This document shows, one piece after another, positions 12,790 through 24,896 of a stretch of DNA of 64,000 nt. The position numbers were made by a program, and so were the translations under genes. Source of the DNA: Phaeotremella fagi (taxonomy: Eukaryota; Basidiomycota; Tremellomycetes; Tremellales; Phaeotremellaceae). The notes beneath the pieces were generated by a model that was not told the origin of the DNA, did not search any database, and was given only the letters and a program-made list of their open reading frames with translations. The stretch is taken from assembly GCA_001599715.1 (NCBI GenBank), contig BCHU01000010.1:124001-188000 (forward strand), given 5' to 3'. Every line of letters starts with the position of its first letter. The stretch's first letter is position 1.

Positions 12790-13642
12790 AAAATGTCATT
12801 GGAGGAGGAATAGTAGTAGTAGTAGTGGTCTTCCAGAAATTTTCATCCATATATGTAATAAAACTCGTAAATTAGTTAGTTGTGTGATAGATAGTGTAGT
12901 AGGATTTGATGAATCGATGAATCGGAGCTTGGATATACTTGTAAAGTATTAAATGTGGTTAAGATTATTTATTGTAAATTCTAGCTATTTTTGCCAAAAG
13001 CTCATTCCTGCTGTACATAGAGTACTGTACAGTGATCACTCTTGTCCAACTGAAAAGACTCGGTAAAGCAACTTATTCCTCTGTACCTCTGATTCACCCC
13101 ATGCTCATGAACCCTGAATTTCAACGTCAAGCAGAGCTAACTGTCTTAGGTTGACACGTTCGACTTTCTTTTGTGACAGATGAAAAGGGTAAGATTTCTG
13201 ACTTTCAATATGGAACGGCGGTTTTGTCAGGGGCTTTAATAGCGTCATTGAAACGGTCATCCCAACAAAAGAGCAGGCAGTAGATGATTTACTGTACTGT
13301 GCGCCAGTGTTGAAAGGACAAGAAGTTCGAATTGATAACATATAATGTATTTCAAATTTGAGACAAAGGTGAGGAGACGTTTTTCACATCTTGTATCTGC
13401 ATGAAAAAGGTAAGACCCTTTCATCAGATGTCGCAATCTACAGTGCAACGCTCTGAGAAAGGGGCTCAGACACATGACTTTCACTGGGTTTGAATTCAAC
13501 GCTGTATTCAAGAGGGATAAATATGGTGGGTACTTTGATACCCTTTCGTTTTCTTTTTCTTCATCTCAAAAAGAAACTGTACACGAAAACTATATCGATT
13601 TCCATCAAACGACTCAAACCTCTTCACGAACTATATACAACC
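12790..13642. promoter_or_regulatory. Intergenic and promoter of family A gene 3
   Basis: The stretch contains the 3' flank with a TAG-trinucleotide run (12811-12823), AGTACTGTACAG at 13021-13032, TACTGTACTGTG near 13290, a GACAAAGGTGAGG box near 13364 and AAAAAGGTAAGAC near 13403. Open frames on the minus strand at 13105-13511 overlap one another and have no family resemblance, so I do not call genes. Confidence 0.5.
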
Positions 13643-14296
13643 ATGTCTACTATCATCAACAACTACGACAGCGTTTCATCGACTCAAAACACCGACATTC
13701 CTTCCGAATTTCAATCTGAGAAACAACCATCCCTCGATGGAACCAATACACTGATCTCAAATTTGGGGGAAGGTAGTACAGCAACCATCAACGAAGATAT
13801 CGGTATCGACACTGAAATATCGATCTGTCCCAAAACATACGAAGATGCTTGGGAAAAGCTCGTCAAGGATGCACAAATCTCAAACAAGTTTGAACTGCTC
13901 TTAAGTAAAACCAGGTTCCGTCATCGGTTATCGAAAGACGGCAGATTCTACCTTTCGTTATTCACAAATACAATTCTCAATGAGTCCTTTCATGATGTCT
14001 GGGATGGGATGAGCGAATTCAAGAAGTTGGGTGAATCGAAAGAAACCAATGATAATTTCGAAACGGATTGGAACGAGAAATATCAAGAGGTATCCAAAAC
14101 TATCCCAAGTTACGAAAAAAGTGTTGATAATCTGCTTAAGTATTATAAGAGTCACGCGAGACGCTCTAGGATGGAACAGATGTTTGGGCGAGAGATAGGT
14201 CGCAAAATCGATTCAAAGCTTAAGATACCTCATGATGATGATGAGGAGTTTCTTCTTGGTTTAGAGGAGTTGGAAAATCAGAAGGCGACTGAATGA
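13643..14296 (+). CDS. Family A protein 3, unknown function
   Basis: The start is placed at the ATG at 13643 (MSTIINNYDSVSST), because genes 1 and 2 start at the equivalent MST; the frame is open further upstream. The product is 217 residues in one exon. Boxes: CPKTYEDAWEKLVKD (about residues 65-79), FETDWNEKYQEVSKTI and SRMEQMFGREIGRKIDSKL. It has an acidic C-terminal tail (DDDEEFLLGLEELE) that the others lack. No signal peptide or membrane segment is seen. It is a third member of the local family A and has no recognised function. Confidence 0.7.
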   Translation: MSTIINNYDSVSSTQNTDIPSEFQSEKQPSLDGTNTLISNLGEGSTATINEDIGIDTEISICPKTYEDAWEKLVKDAQISNKFELLLSKTRFRHRLSKDGRFYLSLFTNTILNESFHDVWDGMSEFKKLGESKETNDNFETDWNEKYQEVSKTIPSYEKSVDNLLKYYKSHARRSRMEQMFGREIGRKIDSKLKIPHDDDEEFLLGLEELENQKATE

Positions 14297-14806
14297 TTCG
14301 TTCGTTTGTTAAAATTCCTATCCTTTATGTACATATGTATTGTCTGGTGTCGTTTTCGTTGAGATATTTATGTAGTTTCACTTTTGCGCTTCAGTATTGG
14401 ATTGTCAGATGTTAGTCGGGTGATGAATTGGAATGTGAACCGAGTATTTCTTGCAATAGATCGATTGTTTGTTCCTCTTTGTCTGAAAAAAAAGCTGCCA
14501 TGAAATACTGTACGAATACAATTTTACAAAGGTAAAAGAAAACGCCACATTTGTGATAGTTGAAATATGAATTGATACAAAGGTCATACTTGTACTGTTT
14601 CATGTTGAATGTCAGAAGAGGTACTTGTGTAAAGATGAATCCTTTCAATGACGTTGTAGCCTATGCCTGAACCCCGATGTTGAAATTCCGCTATCAATTT
14701 GACGGTTCAAGCAGTTCAACGCACGAAAACACCTACTTTAGAACTAACATTGATTTTATCTCAATCCTAACCAACTCAGTCCAGTAACAAGTTAGTCAAC
14801 AACACA
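14297..14806. promoter_or_regulatory. Intergenic and promoter of family A gene 4
   Basis: The stretch contains TACTGTACGAATAC near 14507 and two ACAAAGGT boxes (near 14526 and 14577). Overlapping minus-strand open frames at 14405-14648 look like noise. Confidence 0.5.
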
Positions 14807-15379
14807 ATGGCCAGTTTCTCCGACAAACCTGAGTCAATTAACGATATCTCCTTCTCGCAAGACGATTTCCAATCTGAAATACAATCAGCATCGAAAAATT
14901 TCGACTCAACATTAGACGAAGAAACAACAACCGCGCACAATGATGATGAATATACACCCTCACCCTATCCATTCACATATCGAGAAGCCTATAGTGAGTT
15001 AAAACAAGCTATCGACAAAATAGAACAGAAATCAGCCTTGATCGACGAAAAATACCTTGAATGGTCAACACTAAGCAAACAACCTGAATCTATCCAAACC
15101 ATCGTAATGAACTATCATGCTAAAAATCTCAAGGCGATGACTAGACACTTGGAGTTTGAGGAGATGTATACAAAGTCTAGGTCTAACTTACATGGACTTG
15201 CTGGGTGGAGAAACAAGTATTCGGAGACTTCGGAGTTGATTCACGAGGTTGATAGTTGTATTGATGAGATTCTCGCGTTGAAGAAGGATAAGGAACGTTC
15301 TTTGATGGAAACTGTTTTCGGGGAGAGTTGGGGTTCATGGATTGATTCGAAATTTGGTTTCAGTAGTGATAAACACTAG
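14807..15379 (+). CDS. Family A protein 4, unknown function
   Basis: This is the most divergent family A member, 190 residues in a single exon. The N-terminal ~55 residues are Ser/Asp/Glu-rich. The first box reads PFTYREAYSELKQA (about residues 59-72), the middle has a WRNKYSETSELI segment, and the C-terminal box is SLMETVFGESWGSWIDSKFG. The order and spacing of boxes match the other three genes. No domain, signal peptide or membrane segment is seen. Confidence 0.68.
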   Translation: MASFSDKPESINDISFSQDDFQSEIQSASKNFDSTLDEETTTAHNDDEYTPSPYPFTYREAYSELKQAIDKIEQKSALIDEKYLEWSTLSKQPESIQTIVMNYHAKNLKAMTRHLEFEEMYTKSRSNLHGLAGWRNKYSETSELIHEVDSCIDEILALKKDKERSLMETVFGESWGSWIDSKFGFSSDKH

Positions 15380-15820
15380 TTTAACTTTGATTTTTCCCAT
15401 CGCTGTGTTCATCCATTCGGCTTTCTCAATCGTTTATCCCTTCAACTTTCTTTTTCTGTATGTAGATGGTCTCACTTTCACGAATTTTTTTTCATTCCGT
15501 TATTGATTCAGTTGTTTATTATTATTATGAACTTTTTATTCAGCTTCTCTATTATTCCTAGATGTACGTTGATGTCATTGTTTTTGATGTATCCCAGTTC
15601 GATAGTTCGATGTCGAAAGCCACAAATAAAAGCTGTAAGAAACCGCCACAGAGATGAAGGTGGAGAAGGTCCAGCAACGACAAGGTCAGGTATCTTGGTA
15701 TTTTACATATCGAAATCATACATAACATCTACCATACATCAGAAAAAAGACAAAAGAGACAACACAAGGAGAAGGAAAGTGTAGATTTCGACTAAAAGAT
15801 GCTGAAAAAGTGAAAACGAC
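15380..15820. other. Intergenic between family A gene 4 and ALG10
   Basis: AT-rich spacer. A 93-residue open frame at 15503-15784 has no family resemblance and lies in the ALG10 promoter, so it is not called. Confidence 0.45.
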
Positions 15821-17733
15821 ATGTCCGAGAAATTCAACTCCAATTCCAACTCAAACAAAATGTCAACAAGGTCAATTGTTCATTGTTCAACGATACTCAG
15901 TGGTATAATAGCCTTTGGTTTAGTTCAATATATAGTCCCAGATCCTTATATAGTAAGATCATTCCGTATCCTACTATCAATACAGACTAACCCAACCTCC
16001 TTAATCACTAGGACGAAATATTTCATATCCCCCAAACTCAACGGTTTTGTGATGAAGATTTCGAAACTTGGGATCCGAGTATTACCACCCCGCCAGGATT
16101 GTTCGTATCCCCTCTTTCATATATGACTCGAATGAATGACTGATAAACATGTTTTAGATATTTACTATCAGCTATCCCACTTATGACAGTTCATATCAAC
16201 TGTACAACCCCACTTCTCCGAAGTACGAATCTATTGTTTTCAACGATCATCCTACCGATCGTTATTACCTCCATCATCTCTTCTTTAAAACAGCTCAAAT
16301 CTAGGAAATGGATTGACGAAACGATCAAACCAAATTTGGAAGCGTTGATCATCACCTCTTTCCCATTGATATTCTTCTTTAGTAATCTGTATTACACGGA
16401 TGTAGCTTCTCTATCCACCATATTGGGTTGTTACGCGTTATCTTTGAACGGTAGACAAGGGTCAGCTAGTTTGGTGAGTGGTTTATCACTTTGGATTGGT
16501 GCTTTGTGTACTGAACTGAGATTGGGTGTTAGATTGGCGCTTATAGTTTAACGATTCGACAGACTAATATCATTTGGATTGGGTTTTTCATGGGGCTGGC
16601 TTTATTGAGGTTTATCAGGGAACAACAAGACAGGGATGAGAAAGATGGTGAATTATCGAGGGTGAACTTCGATTCGGTGTTGGATGAGTTTGATCTATGT
16701 AAGTCCAATCTTTGCTTTATCGTCAACTCGTCGCTAAACGACGTTATATAGCCCAATCAATCCAGAATTTCTCATCTGGTCTAAAAATCGTTCAGAAATA
16801 TCCTTGGAAATCAATCAAAATCTTGATACCCTACCTCCCAACTATTATTGGATTTTTGATCTTCTTAAAATGGAATGGAGGGATCGTATTAGGTAAATCT
16901 CATTTCCACTTTGTTTTTCAATATTGATACTGATACTTGGACGTAGGACACAGAGAATTACATAAACCCGTTATTCATCTTTCGCAATTATTGTATTTCA
17001 TTGGATTCTCGAGTTTGATGTTGTTCCCTACTTTATTCAGTTTTGGTCTAGGGAGGACTGTAGTTGGTGCGGTGAAAATTGGATTGGGGAGTTGGAGGTG
17101 AATCTCTCTTTGATTCATACTACACTTGGCTGATTGGATTTAGACGAGTGGGATTTAGTATGGTTCTACTGATAGGTATGAATTTAGTAGTTCGATATTC
17201 TACGTAAGTTAATGTTTCCTGTTGGTATGCCCCACTAATCAATTTTATAGTATTATACATCCATTCTTACTATCCGATAATCGACATTACATCTTTTACC
17301 TCTTCAACAAGATATTATTTCCTTTCCCACTGGTCAAATATCTTTTGACACCGATATATTTGTTCTGCGTTTGGTTATGGATATGGCGATTATGTGAGTG
17401 AAACCCAGACGTCTACATGTGTGGTTGATAGCTAATCCACACCAAGGTCAAACTGAAACTACGATATACTGGTTAACAGGATATCTGATATGCGTGTCAG
17501 CAGTGATCATTCCAACTCCATTAATTGAACCAAGATATTTCTTGATTCCAATGATAATCCTAAGAATCCAACTTGCTCGATCTACACCAAAACAACTCAA
17601 ACAAGAATCGACGGGACCGTTGATCTTAGAATACATCTGGTATTCAACGATCAATTTCGCTACTATTTACTTATTTTTAAGTAGGACATTCAGATGGGAA
17701 GGGTGGGAAGGATTAATGCGATTCATGTGGTAG
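15821..17733 (+). CDS. ALG10: ALG10 alpha-1,2-glucosyltransferase
   Basis: This ER membrane enzyme adds the last (third) glucose to the dolichol-linked oligosaccharide before N-glycan transfer. Splicing joins VPDPYI to [13 protein letters not shown] and then [11 protein letters not shown] to YLLSAIPLM, the luminal DEIFH...WDP.ITT.PG signature of ALG10. A further join gives [11 protein letters not shown], also typical. Many hydrophobic segments and the late [14 protein letters not shown] motif agree. About seven short introns are present. The start at 15821 ([13 protein letters not shown]) gives a short N-tail; an in-frame Met at 15860 is an alternative start. The stop follows [10 protein letters not shown]. 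Confidence 0.9.
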
Positions 17734-17790
17734 TCAAATAATACAAATGAATAATTTATACAAACATCTATCAATCTAGAAATTACATAC

Positions 17791-18917
17791 CTAACTCATC
17801 CCATAATAATCCAAATACTCTTTCCAAAGTTCGTCCAACCCAAAGCCAGTATATTCCTTCCACCAATTATCGTCCCACCTCTCGTTCTCTAGTTGGTTGT
17901 TGATCTTGACTATTAGGTCTGGATAAGGACCTGATCTGGGTTTCCCTTTTGGTGGAGGGAGATCGATTTTGAGGGGGAGGGTTTGGGGGTATTTCGTGGG
18001 TTGGGCTTGGGTGGTGGTGATGGTACTAGTTGGCGTTGGTTGTGGTTCACCACTACCACTCTCCCTTGCAAGGCTCGAGCTCGAGCTCGTGCTCGCTCCG
18101 TTCGCTGCACTCGCATCTGCGGTTAACCACGCCAAAAACCTCGCACCGGAATCATACCCCTCCTCCCAACCTTTTTCCCTTCTCCCTTGTCCGGAAGATC
18201 TCCAATGGGGTGGATCGAGATGGGCTTCGAGTCTGCATAGATCTGCTAGGGATTCTATGAACCAGCCCGGGGTTGTGTGGTTTCCCTAGGAGTTTATTAG
18301 CTTAGATAAGATTGAAGATGGGTTACTTACATCGTATTGGATCGTATGGACCAATTCATGTAATACTGTATTCGATCAGTATATATAGATTGTGCATGAG
18401 TAACGTTGAAGGACCCACAAACCCCCTTGAATTCTTTACAAGCACTCTCCCGACTCCTTCTCCCATCTTCAACCTCTTTCTTCACATTCCCAACCCACTG
18501 AAGACTAACCACCATCCTCCCATCAAGCGTAGCCGCCAAACCAGGTGAATCCTCCAAAACCAAACCAATCAATTGATGTCTCCATTTTTCGTTACTCTTC
18601 AAATAATTCTTAATGAACTGAGAGGAATGGTAGCAGAAACCTATGGGGTCTGGGAGGAGGGATAGGAAGAACGCTGTTTGAGGGGATTGAGTGGGGTTCG
18701 GGTGGGTTAGGGAGAGCAGGAGTTGGGTTGGGGGCAGGGGGGTTGGGTAGGGGATTTGATTTAGGAGGTTGGGTTGGGGGTGGGGGTGGGTTAGATAGTA
18801 GGTCGTTATTTGTTGGGGTTCTGGGTGTTGTTCTTTTGGTCTTGATTTGAGTATAGATGGAATGATAGGCATATTGTGTGGTTGTAGAGTATAGGAGGTT
18901 GGAATTACTATATGCAT
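17791..18917 (-). CDS. Basic-secretory-protein-type metallopeptidase
   Basis: The protein belongs to the plant basic secretory protein family (PF04450). Removing a 55-60-nt intron joins KEFKGV to LLHELVHTIQYD, and a second intron leads to GNHTTPGWFIESLADLCRLEA. Together these give the HExxH zinc-peptidase motif and the downstream GW.IE.LAD segment typical of the family. The protein is longer than plant members: a Pro/His/Gln-rich N-terminal ~75 residues and a Ser/Thr/Pro linker before a C-terminal NxxWW...DELWKEYL segment. Despite the family name I see no signal peptide. The start is MHIVIPTSY at 18917; MPIIPSILK at 18872 is an alternative. It is divergent from GDB1 across 169 bp. Confidence 0.75.
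18724..18790 (+). other. G-rich tract with G-quadruplex potential
   Basis: Two clusters of G-runs (18724-18752 and 18771-18790), each with at least four runs of three or more G, lie on the plus strand. This is the template strand of the metallopeptidase gene, where the other strand encodes a Pro/His-rich segment. G-quadruplex formation is an inference from composition. Confidence 0.55.
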
Positions 18918-19086
18918 CCTATATAGTAAACAAACAATGACGTGTATTTATACTCACGTGGTTATACGTCATCGTCATCATTCACGTCGAAACCTTCGTT
19001 ACCTACTCATTCAGTTGACTGGACCGTTCTTTCTTCTTCCCCCTCCTCCTTCTTCCCTCTCTTATATCCATATACCACCACCCCCC

Positions 19087-22000
19087 ATGTCAAAGATCAA
19101 GAAGACTCTAGAGAAAGCGGCTGCTACTCTCAACCCACCGTCTCAGATCTCCCTCCCTAAATCTACAACCAAACTCACTGGAGGTCCAAAAACTCCAAAG
19201 ACTCCCCAAGACGAGGCCATATCCTTCTTCACCAACACCGAAGGTCACGGTAAAGATCCTATTCAGATATGGGAACTCTGGCTCGAAGATGATGGTGGAC
19301 CAGGTGAAGGAAAATCCGTACGTCTTTACACTTACGATCTGTAACTAATTCTGTTAGTATATTCGTTTACCACCCCCAACCACACCGTACATTTTAAGAT
19401 TCTCATTACGTCCAGGAACACCTTGTACTCTTAACGGAGTTCTGAAAAGTGATTTCCCAGTTGATGGTGGGGTCTTCGAACGTGGTGTTTGGAAGGAAAG
19501 AAAATTACCTGATGACGTTAGCAAGTGAGTTTTGACATCATCACCTGAAGCGAAAATTGACTTTTTAGACCTATTCACGTTGATTTACCTATATCAGCAC
19601 CTGGAGCTTTCTGTTACTACATCGAACATGATGGTTCAACACCTGGTGCAGGTCGTGTAACCGGTCGTAAAGGTTATTTCAACGTTGATCCAATCATCAC
19701 TTTACCCTCTAGGACTCCTTTCTTCTCTCAAAATGCCCCCGCTCCAGTTGGCGTTTTGAACGACGCATCTTCAGGTGCAGTCCTACCTCAACCTTCTAAC
19801 CTTACTTTGGATTCTTTGATCATCCTTTCGGTCATCGCAAAATGGCAAGGTCCTATCACCGATTGGGAACCTTATCTCGCCGAAGCCAGTCGAAGAGGTT
19901 ACAACATGATCCATTATACCCCTCTTCAATCTAGAGGTAGTTCAGGTAGTCCATATAGTATCTATGATCAATTGTCTTTCGATAAGACACTTCTAGTTGA
20001 TAAAGAGGCTAAAGATGGTGGTGCCGCTCAGATCGAGGAAGTCGTTACCATGGCAAAGGAGAAATACGGTTTAGGAGGTGTTACAGATGTCGTTTTGAAT
20101 CATACCGCTTTTGATTCACCTTGGCTCCAGGAGCATCCGGAGGCTGGTACGTTCTTCAATCACTCTAAACGTTTGTGTCTAACAAAAGCACAGGGTATTC
20201 TCCGTACAACACCCCTCATCTCGCTCCAGCTGTCGATCTCGAGGACGTCCTCATCGCTCTCAGCGGAAAGCTCTCATCTCTAGGTCTACCAACTACCCTC
20301 AAATCCTCCGCCGATCTCGATAAACTCATACCACATATTTCTGATGCCATCAAATCAGCTCGTCTATGGGAATATTACGTTTTCGACGTCCAAGCATCCG
20401 TCAAAGCCGTTGCCGCGTCTCTCGAAAAATCTTCAGCCAAGACTTGGTCCGGTGAAACGTTGACTGGAAAGAGTCTCGAATCGTTAGCACTTATCGTAAA
20501 AGATTCTGGAGCCGTTACCAACTACCAAGCCTACTCCAAGAGATTCGGTACCACCGTTGATCCAGATTTCGGAGCTGGTTTCGTTAAAGCTGCTTACCCT
20601 TCGGACGATACTACTACACTTGCCAGTAAATGGGGAAAGATTTTGGATGTACTCAACGTCGACCTTTATAAGGAATGCAATGAGGATCTCGAAGCTGCTC
20701 AGGAAGGTGTCATTGGGAGATTAAAGTTCAACAGACTTGACGAGCATGGGCCAAAGATGGGGGAGATTACTATCAAGTAAGTTCGATTTCTGTGCTTTAC
20801 TTACACGACAGGGACCCTATCGTCGAACCTTACTTCACTCGTCTCCCTGTTAATTCAACGACCTCCAAACATCCAAAAGAAGCTTTAGCACTAGCTAACA
20901 ACGGTTGGATGTGGGCTGCGGACCCTTTGAAGAACTTTGCTGAATACCCATCAAAAGCCTATCTTCGTCGACAGGTTATTGTCTGGGGAGACTGTGTTAA
21001 ATTGAGATATGGCAAGGGACCAGAAGACAACCCGTTCCTTTGGTCACATATTACCAAATACGCTGAAATACTCGCTGGAATGTTTGACGGTTTCAGATTA
21101 GACAACTGTCACTCTACACCTTTACATGTTGGTGTTGCTGTAATCGATGCTGGACGACGTGTCAATCCTAATCTATACGTCATGGCTGAATTGTTTACTG
21201 GTTCTGAGCAAATGGATTTGGAGTTTGTCCAGAAGTTGGGTATCAACAGTTTGGTTCGGGAAGCCTACAACGGTCATGATGTCAAGGACTTTTCTAGATT
21301 GTAAGTGGGTGTCCTGGGAATAAGTTAACATTTATTAGATTGTATCGATTTGGTGTAGGTAAACCCGTTGGATCAATGGATTCAGACTGTCTTTCCTCCA
21401 AGGAAGAACTTTCACCACCGTTCGGTAAAGGTCCTTCTTTACCAGCGATAGTCACCCCATTACAAGGTTCATCACCACATGCAGTCTTTTACGACGTTAC
21501 CCATGATAACGAAACTCCGCTGGATAAACGTACAGCAGAAGATGCACTTTCAACAGGTGCACTAGCTACATTCACTTTTGCAGCTCTAGGTTCGAATAAA
21601 GGTTTCGATGATCTTTATCCGAAATTACTTAATTTAGTCACCGACACTCGATTATATGAGGTTACAAAAGGTCTTGCGGATGAGAAGGGGATCGGAAAGG
21701 TTAAACGGGTTTTGAATCATTTACACACTGAGATGATGAGTGGTGGCTTTGTTGAGGGCCATGTTCATGAAGAGGGAGAGGTGAGTTTTTGGGGGTTTCA
21801 TCCGCTGATGTGATAGTACATTATGATTCATCGAGTACATCCGTCGACACATAAGGGATACATGCTTATTGCACATACCGCTTTCAAAGGTTTCAAAGGA
21901 CGTGGATGGAGTGAGTTATTCCTATCAGCACGGGTAATAAGCTGATGGACATCTAGTCAAACCTGTCAAACTCTCCCGTACCAAGGTCTCCTACGTTTTC

Positions 22001-24728
22001 GGTGCATCTCTCAAAACCTCACCATCGGAATGGAAAGATGATCCAGAGTATCATCGTGGTATCCCCGCGACTCTTAGTGAAATTCCTGCTTCAGCTGCTA
22101 CCATTCGAGCAGGTAACGACGGTGATGGAGATTATTCAGAGATTGTCGTTCCAGAAACGTTCGAACCTGGATCAATCATGATTTTCGCCACTGATATGGA
22201 TGTGAGTGGGAAGGTTCACTGATATTGAGTGATTGCTGACGACAACAGGAAATGTCAACGGATTTAGATGAAATCTGTAAAACAGGTGCCGACGCTGCTT
22301 TCGCAGATTTGGATCTTGTTGATCTGAACGTCATCCTATTCAGAGCTGACGGGGAAGAACGTGATGCCACAGGTGGTGATGGGACATATACCATTCCAGA
22401 CTATGGTTCCCTCGTTTACTGTGGTCTTGAAGGATGGATGCACCCTCTTCGACAGATTATGAAATCCAACGACCTAGGTCATCCACTTTGCGCCCATCTT
22501 CGCGCCGGTACATGGGCAATGGATTATGTTTCTCAACGTATTGAAAAGTAAGTCATACTCACTATCAGGACACTGACTCGATCCCTCAGACAAACATCGG
22601 ATTTACCAAGACTTGCCAAACCAGCTGAATGGTTGAAAACTCGATTCGCCTTGATTGAAAAGACAGTTCCCTCGTTCATGAGACCCAAATACTTTGCTTT
22701 GGTCATTTACGAAGCGTACAAAGCAGCACGACGATCTGTCGTGGAACAATGCTCGGAATTCGTTAGTTCAGGTCATAGTCTTACACACGATCTCGCAATG
22801 TGTGCAGTTCAGATGTACGGATTGGTGAAGAGTGCTAGTATAAGTCCTGCTAAACCTGTACCAAGTTTGGCAGCTGGTTTACCTCATTTCACAGCTGGTT
22901 GGGCTAGATGTTGGGGTCGTGATGTGGTACGTTTATTTATTTTGGTTTGGGTTCTGTTGACTTTTGATATAGTTCATCTCACTGCGTGGTCTTTTCCTCA
23001 CACTTGGAAACTTCCCTGCTGCTCGTGATCATATCTTAGCATTCGGATCGACACTCAAACACGGTCTCATTCCAAATTTGTTAGATTCAACCAGAACACC
23101 TAGATACAATTCCAGAGATTCTCCATGTAAGTAACACTCTATAATCATCAAAATGATGGTATCGTGGTTGACATGTTGTTTAGGGTGGATGATTCAGAAT
23201 ATTCAAGATTACACCAAAATGTGTCCAAACGGTTTAGCTATTCTGAAGGATTCGGTTAAAAGACGTTTCCCAGCTGATGATACTTGGGTTGCATGGGATC
23301 ATCCACAAGCTTTCAGTTGGAGTAGTACGGTCGCTGAGTTGATTCAAGAGATCGTACAACGTCATGCTGAGGGTATAGAATTTAGAGAATATAATGTGGG
23401 TTCACGTTGTATGATATTGGCTAATTCAATTAGGCCGGTCCAAACCTTGATATGGATATGAGAGATGCAGGATTCAATCAAAAGATTTGGGTTGATTGGG
23501 AAACTGGATTGATTTACGGTGGAAACAGATTCAATTGCGGGTACGTTGATTCGACCATTGTGATCTTTATACTCAATGTGCTGATAATTTGAACATAGAA
23601 CTTGGATGGATAAGATGGGTTCATCTGAGAAAGCTGGTAATAAAGGTTTACCGGGTACACCACGAGATGGATCACCAATTGAGATTACAGGGTTGTTGAA
23701 AAGTACTTTAACTTGGTTAGATGGTTTATCACAAAAAGGGGAATTCCCATTCAAGGGTGTAAACGCTACTGGTGTGTCTATCTCTGTTCAACCTCATCAT
23801 CAATGCCCAACACTGAAAAAACCTTTTAGTCAAAGGTGAAAAACGATTCGTCACTTATAAAGAATGGTCTGATCTTATCCAAAAATCATTCGAGAGATGT
23901 TATTACGTCCCATCAGATCCATCTCTCGATAAAGATTTTGAGATTAATACAGCGTTGGTCAACAGAAGAGGAATCTATAAGGATGTGTATGGCACACCTA
24001 AAGATCGTGAATGGTCGGATTATCAGGTCAGTACCCCTGGGAAGATCAGTTGAATAGTCACTAACAAAAACCTCTAGTTCCGATGCAATTTCACTCATGT
24101 CATGGTGGTCGCCCCGGAACTGTTCACACCCTCCAGAGCACTGGACGCACTTAAACTTGCTGATGCGGTGCTCAGAGGTCCGTTGGGTATGAAGACGCTG
24201 GATCCGATGGATTCGCAGTATCGACCGGATTATGATAATTCCAATGATTCGACTGATCAGGCTGTTGCCAAGGGATGGAATGTGGGTCGTCGTTTATACT
24301 TATAGTACTGTGAATACTGATAGAGGACTTTAGTATCATCAAGGACCTGAATGGGGTTTCCCATTGGGTTGGTTCTTATTGGCTTATATCCATTTCGACA
24401 GGATTGTCGGAGAGGGTAAAAAGGTGTGTTAAATATTTTGAATGTTGAATGTCTATACTGACACTCGAACAGGACCCGAAACGTACACTCCATTATATAA
24501 GTAACATCCTCCTCAAACAATCCCATCATATCGACCAAGACCCATGGCGAGGTTTACCAGAGTTGACTAATGACAGTGAGTCCTTTTTTATTTGTTAAGA
24601 TTCAAGGATGGTTTCTGATATGACGATTAGACGGATCATATTGTTATGACGCTTGTGATACCCAAGCTTGGAGTGCTAGTACCATTCTAGACGTTTTGGA
24701 GGAGATGCATAAGATTGGTCAGAAGTAG
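19087..24728 (+). CDS. GDB1: Glycogen debranching enzyme
   Basis: This is a bifunctional 4-alpha-glucanotransferase and amylo-alpha-1,6-glucosidase that removes branches during glycogen breakdown. The reading crosses many short introns. The N-terminal transferase half shows [31 protein letters not shown], the catalytic [11 protein letters not shown] and MAELFTGSE, and VTHDNETP. The C-terminal glucosidase half shows [10 protein letters not shown] and the end [17 protein letters not shown]...[10 protein letters not shown]. The total is about 1,500 residues, the family norm. The start [15 protein letters not shown] at 19087 is the first Met of the exon. The stop is TAG at 24726-24728. Confidence 0.95.
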
Positions 24729-24896
24729 GTATGGTTTCAGTTGGATATAGTACAAACTAGATGGACTTTTGGTTTCAAAATTAGCTTTTAAATTATACAA
24801 TAAAATAAATTCCCGTGTTCTCGTGTTGAAAAAATGAAAATGCATTAATTAGTACCGTGTAAAAAACTAGATCATGCATCTCATCTAAACCTAACC

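Noticed and set aside
18327..18548. Plus-strand frame opposite the metallopeptidase
   Set aside because: Antisense to the exon and intron that give the HELVH motif.
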